DNA from: Hybos culiciformis | Lineage: Eukaryota; Arthropoda; Insecta; Diptera; Hybotidae | Direction: 5' to 3' | NCBI GenBank assembly: GCA_964007475.1 | Contig: OZ023275.1 | Coordinates: 23,252,899 to 23,316,898 of the forward strand | Length of the DNA: 64,000 nucleotides | Part shown: one piece after another, positions 25,401 through 40,040 of the stretch | How positions within the stretch are numbered: the stretch's first letter is position 1 | Layout: each line of letters opens with the position of its first letter | The notes under the pieces: generated by a model | The model's database searches: none | What the model was told of the DNA's origin: nothing | Seen by the model: the letters and a program-made list of their open reading frames with translations, nothing else | Translations under genes and position numbers: made by a program

Positions 25401-27608
25401 AGACCTGGCTCTGCGAAATGACGAAAGATACAAATTCCTGAAAATCTGAATATATGAATTGGTGAAATCTTACACTCAGTAATATCTAATATCTGTATAT
25501 AAAGTTTGCTTTTCGAATTATTTCCCTTTGCACCATTCAAAACTGGTCTTCATTTGGTTATACTGTCTAATTCGATATTCTTGATTTTACAAAATACAAT
25601 AAAATAAGATTTCACGTTAAACCTATGTCAGGAAAATAGGGTTCATAAGTCTTTTTATAACATGGCACTGAAAAATTATTTTTTACTGCTGTCGTCCATA
25701 GACTGGAACCTGAAGACAATTATTATACACAAATTTATTCAACCATTGTAAGCTTGTGAAACTCTGTTGACTTTTATTTGTGAATTACTGAAAATTTAAT
25801 AAAATTATTTATATTTTTTTTTTACATCAGATTTGAAAGTTCAACTAAATATAATGTATGCACAATGACTTCCAAATTTTAACTAAGTATGTAAAAAATT
25901 GATAGTAAATTAAAGCTAACACTTAATACTCGTAATAAGCTACAGCATAGTAGTATCTTTTCATAAGTATCTTTATAAAATATAATTAAAAAAAAAATGT
26001 TCAACAGCAAAAAACATACTTATTCAATAACAAAAAAAAAAAAAACCTAAAAATATAAATAAATTAATTTATTTATCGATCAGACATAATTTATTTACAT
26101 AAATGTAAATTTCATCTTTTTAATTTTTTTTTTATTTTAAATTCATAATTTTAATTAAGTATGAGCATTAGAAAATAAAATCTTATCTGAAATATCTCGA
26201 TTAAATAAAAAAAAAATATGTTATGTTGTCAATTTTTAAAAGATAAGAAAATAAAATTATACTGAATTATAATAATATATTTTGTTTATTTTTCTTCTAA
26301 ATAAGAAATTAATATAAAATTGATGACTACTGAATAAAAATTTATAAATTGCTTTTCAATAAAAAAAATCAAAGCAAAATGTATAATTTTTCAATAAAAA
26401 CAATCAAACTTAAGTAAGTATTTCAAAATAAAAGTTATGATAAGTTTATTATAAAAATTTAAATGTATATTTGAAAATTGCAATTATATACATATTTATA
26501 ATTATTAAAATAAATTGCTTAATTTTGTCAGTGTGTCAACTACTTTTGAGAGTGAAAAAAATTTAATATATTTTAATTTAAAGGATGATATAAAAACCGA
26601 TATCCAGTTCCGGTTAACAATTATTATAATGTTAGAAATATTTAAGTTTGATTTGACAATAATATCTAATTTTGTTGAATGATATATCTTCATAACTCGT
26701 GTATACTCGCTTAAGTACAAATGATGGTTATGGTTGGCAAGAAGAGAAATTGTACATTTTTTATTTTTGATTTTATATACGGCATGGAATTATTTATTAC
26801 CAATGATATTAAACTAAGATTCAAAACACTAAACTGTTGTTTTTTCGTTTGTTTGTTACAGTTCACTTAATTATTGGTGTTGGGATTTTTAAATTTGCCT
26901 TAACTGAATAATAAATACTCTATACTTAATTTACGTATTCAAGGCCAAAAATCTCTTCAATTTGACATTCAGTCTGCATCATTTTTTAAAAATTTTGAAT
27001 ATTTAATTAAAAAAAAGCAAAAAAAAAAAAAACGAAAGTATTAATTTTATACGTGTTTATAAATAATATTTATCTAAGATTATAAATTTTTTTTTTTTTA
27101 ATTTCACGACCTCTAAGACCATTTTTTTTTTCAATTACCTTTTAACATAGCTTAATTTAAAAAAAAAAAAAAAAAAAATCATAATAGTAAAACATAAAAA
27201 AAATTATAACAATAATAACGAAATTGAAATGTTGACATATGAGATGAACATACATATTTGAAATTGAAAGAAAAGAAAGTTTAGTTGAAGAAAAAATAAA
27301 ATCATAATTTTTACTAAACATAATATTTTCCATTTCTATAACTATATAATAATATGTTAACAACATTGCACTTTATTTTTTAATGCTGTCCAGTTATTAT
27401 AAATTAGATTATATAGATTATTATTTTATTTTTATTTTTTTCAAATATATCTAACTTTCATATGGCATCAAACATTAAAATTTATTATTGAATGAAAATA
27501 ATATAAATATAACTTAAATTCAAATTAAGTAGCGAATTTCAATTACTATTATTTTTTTTTATTGTTTTTAATTTCGAAATTATGATTAATTTTATTAATT
27601 ATAAATTT

Positions 27609-27650
27609 AATTTAATTCAATTTATAATTAATTTAATTCAATTTATAATT
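27609..27650 (+). repeat. Perfect 21-bp tandem duplication
   Basis: Two identical adjacent 21-bp units (27609-27629 and 27630-27650), each starting AATTTAATTCAATTTA. Exact identity suggests a recent slippage or duplication event. Confidence 0.85.
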
Positions 27651-30600
27651 AAAAGTAAAAAGTTAAGTAATTTAAGAGATTTTAATGTTTTTCTCCTCAT
27701 TCTGTCAAAATAAAAAAATAATATTAACTTTGCGGAATGAAAGTTCAAACTTGAAAACTCTTCAATATTTTGTTTTGCGTTTGACTTGAGTTTACATAAA
27801 TGACCAATATTGTTTCTCCTCATTCAGATTTGAATTAAAAATTAAGAAATTCTGCTCTTGGCTCAGAGCAAGGAATATTTAGAGTTTTGTTTACTGTTGC
27901 TAAATATTTCTAACCATTTACCTTAAAATTATTATTTAACTTTCAATGCCTGTAAATTTAAAATTTAATGAAATTTTGATTAAGTTTTCGGTTATGATTT
28001 TCTGTCATTTTGATTTGTAAAACCTATATTTTTTTGTTTACACAAAAATAAAGCTGAGATGAAACCACATTTTTACATTATAATTTTTTCCCCATTTTTT
28101 TTTTTCGAAACGGTCAATGATTTTAAATGCAAAAGAGTAAAAGTAAAATAAAAAAATTTTCCATTAAAAAAGAAAAAAGAAATTTTTTACTTAATTTTTT
28201 ATTTTTTTTTTGTATAAACTTCAATGACAGTCTATTGTTGAATTTACGTTTTTTGCTTTACTAATATTGTCTAGAGCTAGATGTTATTTTGTTTTGCTTT
28301 TTGTTTTTTGTACCTACATATAGAAGAAAAATACAAAACAAAAATAAAAATACAAATATACAAAAAAAAAACAAAAAAAAAAGCCTAGGTAATAAAGTAA
28401 TTATTTTATTAGATTGTTGTAATATTAAATTTTTATGACTGACTGTTCAAATAAATATATATATAATATATATGTAGTACATAAAAAAAAAGGTAAATTA
28501 TGCAAAGTAACGGTAAAAATGGTAAAAATGTTAAATCAATTTTACCACAAAAAAAAAAAAATAAATAAAAAAAATTATTTCCTGAAAATAAAAAATTACT
28601 TTATGTGTTCACTTCAAAACAACGTAATTAGGGTTTTTTTTTTTTTTTTTTTTTTACAAAATGTATATTTTTATTTTTTTTTATAAATTTAAATTAAAAA
28701 AAAAAAAAACAAAGTTATTATTGTTAATAGAATATATTTTAAAAAACATAAATTTTAACATAATGAATTTTCGATATTCTTCTAAAAAATATTTTTATTT
28801 TTTTCAATATTATAAAATAAACTAAACGGTCTGTTAAATATTGTTCGCTGTTGTAATTTAATGTCACAGTCGTATTAGAAAGAAATATATAATAATTAGC
28901 AAAACAAAAAACTTTTCAATATTCATTATTATTGTTTCCTTAATCATTCATCAACAAGAGGGAAAAATTATGGAAATTTTCCAATCTTTATCTACTTATG
29001 ACATATTACGAAATTTTCAGAGTATCTACTTTTCCGAGTCCTTATAGATGAAAAATTATCAAAAAAAATCTATTTATAGTTATCTAAACATATTACTTAT
29101 GTGTACTTATATGCGACATAATTTAATTGGATACATTGTAAATTGAATAAATTTTTTTTTTTTATGACTGACTTTATTTAAGTAATAAATTATACCAATG
29201 AAATTTATGTTTCAAAGATAAAGTCATGAGAGACAAATAGTGTGGTTTAAGATGAGAATATAATATAGATGACTGAATTTTTTTCCTATATATATATTAA
29301 TTCTACAACACTCAATCCATAATAATAAATCAAAAATTAAAGTGGGAAGTTTAAAAATAATATAAATTTAAAAGTTTTATATAAATTGAAAAATGTTCAA
29401 TTTATTTTGAACAAATCATAGAATTTTAAATTTGTTGTATTGCTGTACCATAATATAGATTTGTTTTTTTAATAATTTTTACATTGACTCATAAATAAAG
29501 TGCGTCCTGTCAAGTAAATTCAATGCCGTGCCAAACAGTTCTCAAACCTGAACCATACAGTCTAATAGTCTAAACTCAATTATAAAATATTTTATTGAAA
29601 TGATTTGATAAAATTAAATCCTAACCTTATGCAAAGCATCTGTACCAGATTAACAAATTCCAATAATAAAGTTTATGTAAACTAAGGAAAACATTTTAAC
29701 TTTTTATGTATTCGAGTTAAATGATATATTTTAATATTGTTCTCCATAAATACAAGATTACAATGAATTTTTTTTTTAAAGAAATTTACTTAAATACCGA
29801 AAAAAAATTATAATAACAAAAAGGATAAATTTTAAAAATAACAAGATTATCTTGGATATTATTTAAAAAAAAATAATAATAATAATAAAATTATATTTTG
29901 TCTACTAATTTCAGGTTAAAAAAATAATTTCATTCATTATATTTATAAAGCCTATTGTAACATTGTTCATCAATATTTTTATAGTGATTGATCTGCCATT
30001 GAAAAAATTGAATTCTATACAATTTTTAAAGGTATAACATTAAACTTGATCTTAAAACCACATAAATTTCAAACTTAGAGAAAAAGCAAAAAAAAAAATT
30101 GTCACATAAAAATGTTCTGATTGCATTTCAGTTTTTTTTTTTTTTATTTATTCATTTTCTTTCGTTATATGCATATAACTATACTTAACTTACAGAAACC
30201 TTTTCTTGATGTAATATCTATAACTTAACCACATTATTTTCCATAATAATAACAAATAATTTTTTTTTTTTTTTTAGTTGAAAAGAAATATTATAAAACT
30301 CGTCATAATAAAACTTCAAATATAATTTAAAACGTGCATATGATTTTTTTTTATATCTAGCATTATGTATTATGTTGTACATACATATTTATAATCAAAA
30401 TGCATATTTCATATATAAAAAAAAAAAAAATAAACCTAATAAATACAATTATAATTCAATAGAGTTCAAATTTCATTTACCCACATTTATGTTTATAAAC
30501 GTGATTATTCTCAGCTACCGATACATTGAGATAATATTGCTCTAATTAGGTGCGATGAACAATTTTTTTTTTTAATAAAAAAAGGAAAAATTACATCGTA

Positions 30601-30907
30601 GTCAAAGTCAATTTAATTAGTATAATATGTTATAATATGTATAGTTAACCGTACACAGATATTTAATAATATACATTATAATATAATTTAATATGAAATT
30701 TCTTCGAAACTATAATATTTGAAACTTTAATAATTCGAAGGATAAACAAGAGGTTTTAAATTTTATTTTCATTTAGATCACCTCGCCATCATTGCAAGTT
30801 TTAAAAGTTAGTTTTTAAAATTTCCGTTCATATTTGCGTTCACACATATATTTAATACTCATATTATTTTCTGACGTTTACATAATTCAGAATAAGATTT
30901 AAGTCTG

Positions 30908-30938
30908 ATAAGAAGGTATTATATACGTACCTTCTTAT
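30908..30938. other. 11-bp perfect hairpin
   Basis: ATAAGAAGGTA at 30908-30918 pairs with TACCTTCTTAT at 30928-30938 around a 9-base loop. No promoter or T-run association is evident. Confidence 0.5.
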
Positions 30939-32028
30939 TCATTGGTACAAGGTAGAAGTAGAAGTACATAAATATTTTTGTGATTTTTTATTAATAAAAT
31001 TGATCATAATATAATTCTTAATTAAAAGTTGTCTTGAGAAACAACAGACGTTGAAAACACTAAAATTTCAATATGCTTAATGTGAATTTACAAATAGTAG
31101 AGGTACTTAAATATATTAGAAAACACCAAAAGACAGGTTTGTTGTGTTGAACACTTTCCTATAAAAAATAAATTAAAAATGCATATCGATATTGATGGAA
31201 ATTAAAAATAATAATAAAAAAAAAAAAAATATTAAAAGAAAGAAAAAAACATAATCATAAATGCTTCTTTTAATACAAATTTCTCCAGATTATGTTTGCA
31301 AACATGTTTTTCTAGCCATTTGAAAAAAACATGTTTTAAAATAGTTCGTATTTTTTTTTTCTGTGGGCCTACTACAATCATTATGAAAAATACCAACATT
31401 GAATAAATTTAATTTGGTGCATAAGTCATTTAATGAAAAATATAATTTTGAAAATTTTAATATCCTGCCTGAGGGTCCAATTGAAATGTATGTAATAGCA
31501 CTTTCAACAAGTTTGAAAAATTAAAATAATAATAAACACCACCAAAAAATTAGAAACAATATTTTTTTTTTTAAATAAATAAATAAAAAAATTAAATGCA
31601 GATTTATAGAGAAACTACTATGTTTCGTTCCATTGAATCTGACAAGTCAATGTATAATTTACTTTTTTCAAAAAATAGCGAAAAAAAATAATTTCTTAGA
31701 AATTCAGTAATCAGTTGATATTTTAAAATGCAAAAATATTTAATTGGTCTTTACATTTGAATGTAACTAGGGATTTTTGTTTACATTTTAGATTTAAGTC
31801 TTAACTTTAATGGGTAAAGATAAAAATATGAATAGTAAAGTGGATATTCATTATGTTACATGTGTACAGTATGATAGTATATATACACCTATCTGTTTTA
31901 TGCATTGCATGTGTAACTATTATGCATATATTATAGATTTATAGTCTTATCATAATATAGGTAATCAAGTAGTTTTGTAAGGTGTTTTCTTTTTAGAAAT
32001 AATCATAATAAAGATTTCGTTTACTCGT

Positions 32029-32036
32029 ATCGCATC
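32029..32036. repeat. Left target-site duplication of the 511-bp MITE
   Basis: ATCGCATC lies immediately before the left TIR and is repeated exactly at 32548-32555 after the right TIR. Confidence 0.87.
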
Positions 32037-32547
32037 TAGGGTTTCCATACTCGGTTATCGAGTACTCGGTTACTCGTTTATTTTCCTGTTTTTTACATTA
32101 CTCGAAAATCGGGTTTTCGGCTTTAATACTCGGTTATTATTTAAACAATTTTGCAGAGGCAAAATAAATATCAAATGAACTCAAATTGAAAAAAATTGGC
32201 TTTGAAAAAAATTTAGTTTTGGTTTTTTGTTTTAAAAATTGCAGTCCAAATTCAAAACTAGTGAAAGCAAGTAAGTAAGCTTTTCAAAAAAATTGTTTTG
32301 GTTCTTCTTTTAAATTTGAAAATAAGTTTATTCGACAAACTGGAAACTTCGAATGGTTAGATGTACTAATTTTTTAAAAATGGTTTAATTAATGTTATAA
32401 TTTTAATTAAAAATTAAAAAAATAACATAAATTACATAACATAAAAATTTTTTTTTAAATACTCGGTTAATCGAGTACTCGGTTAATTTTCCTTAAAGAT
32501 ACTCGAAAACTCGGTTAATTGATTTTGCCGAGTAATTTGAAACCCTA
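32037..32547. mobile_element. Non-autonomous hAT-like MITE, 511 bp, with CTCGGTTA subterminal repeats
   Basis: The ends are TAGGGTTTC on the left and GAAACCCTA on the right, perfect 9-bp inverted repeats. An exact 8-bp duplication, ATCGCATC, flanks the element (32029-32036 and 32548-32555). Six same-direction copies of CTCGGTTA lie near the two ends, at 32050, 32065, 32129, 32462, 32478 and 32510, and CGAGTACTCG palindromes occur in both terminal regions. Clustered subterminal repeats are a common transposase-binding arrangement in hAT elements. There is no coding sequence inside. The TIR and TSD length support hAT; the exact family is unknown. Confidence 0.88.
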
Positions 32548-32555
32548 ATCGCATC
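32548..32555. repeat. Right target-site duplication of the 511-bp MITE
   Basis: ATCGCATC is identical to the left copy and begins right after GAAACCCTA. Confidence 0.87.
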
Positions 32556-35500
32556 TATATAACATTTGGATTTGGACACAAAACGATAATAATTATTGCT
32601 TTTTTATGTTGAGTCCTTTAGATGTTGTATTCAAATTAAACTTAGTTGACCATTTTAGTACTGTTTTCTTTTAAATCTCTGAAAAGTATATTTTAACAAT
32701 AATTAAGCAAAAAAGTTTTAAATTGTTCGATATATGTTAACATTCGACCTTATGGATATTTGTATCTTATAGATATAGAATATATAAAATCTTAGTTCTC
32801 CAAAACTTTGAATTTCATCTCATTCATAATAATATTATCGTAACATTCACTTTCACTTTATTCCTAATTTAAATATATAATAGGAATAATTATAGAAGTA
32901 AAATATTTTTAAATTATTTATCTTAAAAATTATATACACATACATAATGTACCTAGATTCATTTATACATATATGGCAAAATTTATAATACTTTTTGAAT
33001 CTGAAATTATACATTTTCAATTCAAACAAAAATGTTTAACAATAATACTTATGTGTAGCTACTACTTCAATTACGACAACATTATAACAAAAAAAAAACA
33101 TTATCAACGAGGAAGAAATTTTTTATGTAATTACATTGAACAATTTTATTTTTGGTTTTTTTTTTTTTATATATAATGTACGTACAAGATACTTAAGTAT
33201 AAAAGTACAACAATGATTTAAAAAAAATAAAATAAAAAAAAACATAATGTGGATCAAGAAAATAACATAATTTTTGAAATATTTTTAACAATTATTGTAT
33301 TCATTTTATTTCTAATAAAAACTTGAAGATATGAAAATTGATTACTGAAACCACCCATAGTTGTTTAGTAATGAAAGTAATGGTAATAAGACAGTAATAA
33401 ATTTAGCGGCGGAAATCAAGGTAGAAATCAACAAGTTAAACATAATTTTTTATAAAAGCTCCAGAAAAATGGAATTCCTGATCCAGGAACGATTTTTCGT
33501 TATATTCACTTATATTTTTTTATTGCTTGTTTTTTCACAAACTTATTTCAGCTGTGACTTCAGGCTATTATTATATACTTAATGAATACTAAAATTGAAA
33601 AGATTCCCAAGATATTTAAAAAAAAAATTTGTTAGGTGCATTAAATATTTAAAATTAAATTTTATTTATAATTTTATAAATATAAAAATATTTTAAAACC
33701 AAAATCGCCGGTTAATTCAGCCATTTTTGATTTTCAAATACCTTTTTATGATTAATATCGTACAGTACACAATTAACTTGAAGGAAATATTTTTGCCAAA
33801 ATTCTGATAATGTAATATAACAGATTTGAAATCAAGTACTCAATCAACACAATTTAAGTTACACAGAAAAAAAGAAGACCTCCAACAAAGAATTTATTTA
33901 ATAAATTTAATAATAATAAAACCATATGAAAATGCATTTGATTGCACTGTTATGTGAAAAATTATGTTACACAAAGGGAAAAAAAAAAGTCAGTGGCCTT
34001 TCTTCAATTAGAGTCTACAGAAAATAAAATGAAATTACATTAAAATATAGAGCTGTTAATCCAATTTGGTTAGTCTGAAGTTTATTTATTGATTTAAGAC
34101 ACACAAAAAAAAAAAACAATTTTTTTTTTTTAAGTTGTACCTACACTTGTTGGTCTGCATAAAAAAAAAAAGAAAAAACTTTAATTCACTAGATGAAAAA
34201 AGATACTTCATGCATATTATATAGAGAAACAGGAAGAGGCAACAAAAGAAAAAGAAAAAAACAGTGGGCACTCTAAAAAAATATCAAATCATCAATACTT
34301 TAATTAAAGAATCACAGAAAAGAAATTCATCTCAATACAAAGTAGTTTTAGATGCATATGCATGTCATGTTTTTGAGTTGTGTAATAAAAAATCTAAAAA
34401 TACGAAAATCTACACAGTTAAGTAAATTAAAGACATACTCATTCGATTTGATTGTTTCTTTTTATGAAATCCATATATGAATCAAGATTTTAAAACTAAA
34501 TTTGAAGCAAATAAAATATAGTTCTATAAACAGGGCTTTTGCAAGCTTCATTCGAGATAAGTTGCATCTCTTACGAACCTCCGTTTTGTATTCTCAATAT
34601 TTACAAAGTTTTAAAGCTTGAAGTTCACATACTTAAAGAAATTTTCTGAAAACATGAAGGTTATGTCCACAGTAAATTTTGTCCTACAGGTAACAACTGT
34701 AATTAGAAAGAAAATTTTTTTTCTTCTTAAACACATCAAAAATAATGTTATGGTAAAGTTTTTTTTTTTGAGCAAACTAAATTTTAACTTATATTGAAGT
34801 GTGGTGGTCTTTTTCCTGCATTCATATTACTTTATTCAGACTTATTGATCTTTTTTATTCAACACATTTAATTTGATTCATTTGTGAACAAAGATCTGCT
34901 TAACTGAATCCATATAAATATAAGTTTGATGATTAAGTTTCGTAATCAAATCAAGAAGTTATAGAAATATAAAAAAATTACCAAAAATTTTATTAATTAA
35001 TAATTTTTGGGCTTGTTTTCTGGCCGAATGTGAGTTTTGATTCCAGTTAATACCTGAAATTATTACAAATTATATAAATTACAAATTATATTCGAATAAG
35101 ATATTTTTTTTTAGGATAAGGCTTTAAACTCTTTGAACTAGTTATAATTTTATCATTGGAATTATGTCAACTTAATACGAAGACATATTTCAAAATGATC
35201 ATGAATCAGGAGCCTGGCTCCAAAGTGAGTGAGCCGGATTTTTTAAATTTTGAGTTGTTTGACTAAAAATATCCATTGAAACTGGTAATTATTTGTTGAG
35301 ATTGTGAAGAAAACGAGCAGATCGTACAAAAAATCAAACGCAGAAACAAAACTGAAACATCACACTCCAGAACTGTTGATGCGCGAAATTTTAAGTTTCT
35401 TCAATTTTTTCATACAAACTTTGTCGGATTTTTTGTGATATTTCTTTACCTAAAATAAAACAAACAAAAAGTGCTCAAATTGAACGCAATTGAAAATTCC

Positions 35501-37275
35501 AACAATACATCTGACATGAGTTAAAGTCTAACTTGGTATGTACTAAAACTTATATCCACATTATATTCTTGAAACAGAATTCTTAACAAAACACTATAAA
35601 ATTTATGAAAAAAAAAATATATATATAATTCATTTAATTTTTTCCAAACCAAAAAAAAAAAAATAAAAATAATATTACGATATTTCGTTTAAAACTGAAT
35701 ATTATATGCATCATCAGAAGAACCACATAATAATAAATTCGTTTACTTGATTGGATATAGTATACTTATATATGTATGTATATATTACATATATGAATAT
35801 ATCTTTTGTTTTAACAAAAAAAAAACAACATAAAAATAATAATAAAAAAACCACCTATTTATCAGTTCTTTTTTTTTTTTTTTTCTCTCTGGTTTTCCTG
35901 TCCAAGATTTAATTTTTCGCGGCTCTTTTGACTGTTTTGAGATATTGTTAGGTCCTTTTTTTTTATTATTATTTAAATATAATATGTGGATGGGATGTTA
36001 TATGTTCATTTTGTTGTTTCATTATTAGTTAGTTAGTAATATTATGATTTAAGAAAAAATAAATAAAAAAAAAAAAAGATCAGGTCTTTAACCTATAAAA
36101 ACGAAAATTCTGAGAATTTGATTAAAAGATGAGATTTTTTTTTTTTTAATGTTGGTTTGGTGGAATTGTCTTCTTTTTTTTTTGTTAAAATCTTTTTAAA
36201 GTTCTTTATTACCTTTGTTTTTTTTTTCTTTTTTTTATCAATTGAACCAAAAGAGACTATGTAATTTTATGTTGTTAATTTTTGGTTTTTGTTTTTTTTT
36301 TTTTCTTTATTTTATTTTTAAGATAAAATATATAAATTTTTCTTCTTTTTTTTTTTTGTGTATTAAAGGTGCGTGAAGGAGAAAATTGAGAATATTATAT
36401 ATGTATATATATATGATGTATTATAAATTGAACCGTGGCGCTGAGTTGATTTTTTTTTTGTTTTATATGATTTATTTAATGTATTATTTTATAACAGCTT
36501 ATATAACATTAATTCTCCTGCTTTGTCTGATGATTCTTAAAAAAAAAACCAAAGTGATTAGAGCATATTTATATAAAAAAAAACTAGTGATTGATTTTTT
36601 GTATGTTGTAAACAATATTTTGTCATAAAACCATATTTTTGTGTAACTAATTTTGATAATTCATCAGTTGTATTGTATTCATCCTTTTAGATTTTACGAG
36701 ATATTTCGCATGAAAATTCTCGACTTTATTGCTTGACATAAAAATATTTAATTCTGTAGTTTTGCATTACTAACTATATTAATTCTTTTGCATTTTAGTT
36801 TTTCTGAATAAATTTTTCATCAACGTTCCCTTGATAATACTCCCACTTTTTCGAGAGTACCTTTATAGTTTACAATACAACATAGTTTCTTCACGCTATA
36901 TATATCGAATTATATCTCTCTATTTCTCAATGTTTCTATTTATTTCCTATGTTAGTTTCTAAGCAATAATTTTAACTTTTTACACTGTTTTGGATATTTA
37001 TTTACGTTGTATACCTAACTTAGTGTCAATCAATTGTGTTTCAAGAAAATAATCAATTCAAATGTGAATTTAATATATAGTTATTGTTATTTTTTGATAA
37101 ATAGTATTATTTTCTCGAGATTTGAAATTACAAAAAAATAAAAGAAAAAAGTTGTGCTATTAAAAGCTGTATGAAATTGTCGGTTGTCCTATCTTTTTTT
37201 TGTCATTCCAGAAGAATCGAATAACCTGAATTCAATTATTATGACGGTCGTAATTTAATACATTAGGTTAATATT

Positions 37276-37323
37276 GAAATTATATATATAGAAATTATAT
37301 AGAAATTATATAGAAATTATATA
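37276..37323 (+). repeat. 11-bp tandem repeat GAAATTATATA, about four copies
   Basis: Three exact units at 37291-37323 are preceded by a longer variant copy at 37276-37290. Confidence 0.85.
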
Positions 37324-37560
37324 CTTATAGAACATTTTTAGGAAAATATTTTCAATGACAACAATTTTCCAAATGGCATATTTTCCTATAAAACCATAAA
37401 CATACCATCATACCAATATACATATAATGTTAATATAATTTCATAAAAATTGATGTTCAATTTAATAAAAACAAAACATTTTTTTATATATGTTGTATAT
37501 ATTAACTATATTAAGTAGGAACTTTATAAATTTTTTAACTTAAAATGCAGAAATTGTGTA

Positions 37561-37565
<5 letters not shown>

Positions 37566-37594
<29 letters not shown>
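37566..37594 (+). repeat. TA dinucleotide microsatellite
   Basis: An uninterrupted run of about 14 AT units. Confidence 0.92.
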
Positions 37595-37596
<2 letters not shown>

Positions 37597-37922
37597 AAAA
37601 ACATGCGAATATATTAATATAATCGTATAACAACATTATAGATAGATAGATTATAAAATATAGTATAAATTTTATTTTGTTTAATCTTTACTATATATTT
37701 TTATGTTTTTTTTAGGTAAGTAAGTATATATTTTCTTATTTATTTATTAAGAAAGTCTTTCACATTATATTATTATTATTTTTCTTTTGATTTAAAATGA
37801 CCTCATTTTATTTAATTCTAAAATAATCGTAGAATAATTCTAGTTTATGTTCGCGCACCAAATAAAGTAGAAAGTAATTTTATGCTAAATACAAGTTTAG
37901 ATTTACAAGAATAAATAAATAA

Positions 37923-37950
37923 AAATAATAATAATAATAATAATAATAAT
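37923..37950 (+). repeat. ATA microsatellite
   Basis: About nine AAT units in a row. Confidence 0.9.
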
Positions 37951-40023
37951 GATAAAAAATAAAAAAAAAAACTTCTTAAAACATCTTTTTTTTTTTGTAT
38001 ATAAATAATTTATTATGGTAATTTAAATGACAATTTAATGGCAATGACTAAAAATCTTTTAGGTGAAATCAGCGGTATCCAGATTTACATTACAAAAAAA
38101 AAAGATTCAAAAAACTATTATTAGCACATAATTAAACTTTTTATTTATTGAAAACATTAAACTACTGCATTGGCAAAGATAACACTACTTAGAAATTGGA
38201 ATTATAGATTTGTTTTTTTTTTTTTTGTAATTAATGATTATGGCAAAAATTTCAAATAATGATATTAACACCTAAAGTTGTCAAAAAAAAATGTTAAAAT
38301 TATTATAAAAATTTATGTTCTTTCTATTTTTATATTAATATATACTGCTCAAAACTATAAGGCTAGACAAGTCCTGTGATTTTGGTGCTGTGTGACTAAT
38401 AATTTATACATGTAAGTTTTTTACTATAATATAATTTTTATAATATATTTTATAATATATCTTACTGTACTAACAATCTATTGCATATTAACTACTATAA
38501 ATCACAAACGAAATAAATGTAAATATTTTGATTCTGAAATTGTTTTGATTTTTGTTGCTTTTCAACCTCAACTTTAATATGAATATTTAATTATAGTTAC
38601 TATACCTTTGCTAATAACAATGATAAAATAATACTATGCTGACTATACATAAATGAATGTATATCAACTTAACATTAAATAAATTTAATATTATACGGTC
38701 ATAGGAGTGTAATATTTGAATTTTTTATGTTGTTTAGCCTACCGGAAGCTATATGCAATATCATAGGTTTTTTTGTTGTTATTTTTATTCATCTGAATAA
38801 TTTTTGAGTAATTTTTTTTTTTTTTCGAATTTGATGCAACGAGAAAATATTGTAAACATTATATTTTTAATACAGAAATTACAAATTATTGGAATTTTGG
38901 ATTAAAATTTGTATTGAACCGTGACTTCAATTAAAAATTAAAAATTACAATATAAATATTATTTCATTTTTTTTTTATTTATTATTTTAATTTCATTTCA
39001 ATTTTCAATTAACCTACATAGCAATTTCTTTTTTTTTTACAAATTATTTCATTAATCAACATTACATCAAAACTTTTTAAATATTTAATTCTATCAATTA
39101 TGATTATTAACAAGTATAAGTAGTAGAAGTTGGGAAAAATTGTAGTGTTAAGTTGATGTAAATCATTATTAACATTATTTTTGGAAATTAAATTAAATTT
39201 AGATACCAGAGATACTTATCGAAAAATAAAAAATTATTTCTTATAAAATTTTATAAGTCTACAAGTATAAGCAAAACACAACAAAATTTCAGGACATATA
39301 GGTTTCAAAAAATTAGAATAGAATAGGTATTACGGAAACGTTTTTTTGTTACTTAGAATTATTCAAAAAAGTAGCCAGACACTCATTTATTTTTCGAAAG
39401 AATTTTCAAAATCATAAAATAATTAGTTTTTTTCCAAAACAAGTAAGCTACAAGCAAGTAACTTCATATTGATTTCTTGAGTCGGACCGAAGCGATGTAT
39501 TTACAATTAAAGCTCGAAGCTAGGGCTACAAATTATTTTGAATAAAATTGGGCGGCAAAATACTAGAAATAATTATAAGCGGTAATTGTATATAAAATAT
39601 AAGACCCTGAAAACCAGATTTGAATTAGTTAAATGTGTATTTCCGAAAATTTTTTAATAGTGCCAGTGCCGGACTAATTCAGTTTGTTATGTGTAATGGA
39701 TTTAGACATGTAGAATACAGTTCAATATTTTCAATATAAATTTTCACTCATATATATTTTTGGTTTTTTTTTGCAAATTTGTGTAATTTTATCCCAAGAA
39801 ATTATTTAATATTGTAAAAAAATTTATAAAACTTATGTTGATTCATTCAGTAACCTCAGATAAACTAAATAAATATTATAAATTTTTTTAGAATTAGATT
39901 ATTTCATTATTTTAATAATTTTTCTTCAAAACGTTTAATTAGTCGTTTATGTAAACTTTAAAATAAACATATACTTATAGTACTTATACCTACTTATTTC
40001 TGTACTACTAGATTTTTTTTTAT

Positions 40024-40040
40024 GGCGGCGCGGCGGCGAT
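40024..40040. other. GC-rich CGG-repeat spot in AT-rich DNA
   Basis: ATGGCGGCGCGGCGGCG is almost pure G/C inside a region that is otherwise mostly A and T. It lies about 80 bases from the candidate first-exon donor at 40119. The repeated GG steps could form a two-tier G-quadruplex. Confidence 0.7.

Noticed and set aside
25292..25540. Minus-strand 82-codon frame with a less biased N-terminal half
   Set aside because: No homology recognised and the second half is poly-F/N/I; probably a decayed repeat.
35865..36370. T-rich plus-strand stretch considered as a 3' splice region or UTR
   Set aside because: Many T-runs but no exon with coding signal next to them; such tracts are common throughout the window.
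38341..38400. Possible transposon end near TATACTGCTCAAAACTATAAGG
   Set aside because: No inverted partner or flanking duplication found; the resemblance to mariner-type ends is too weak.
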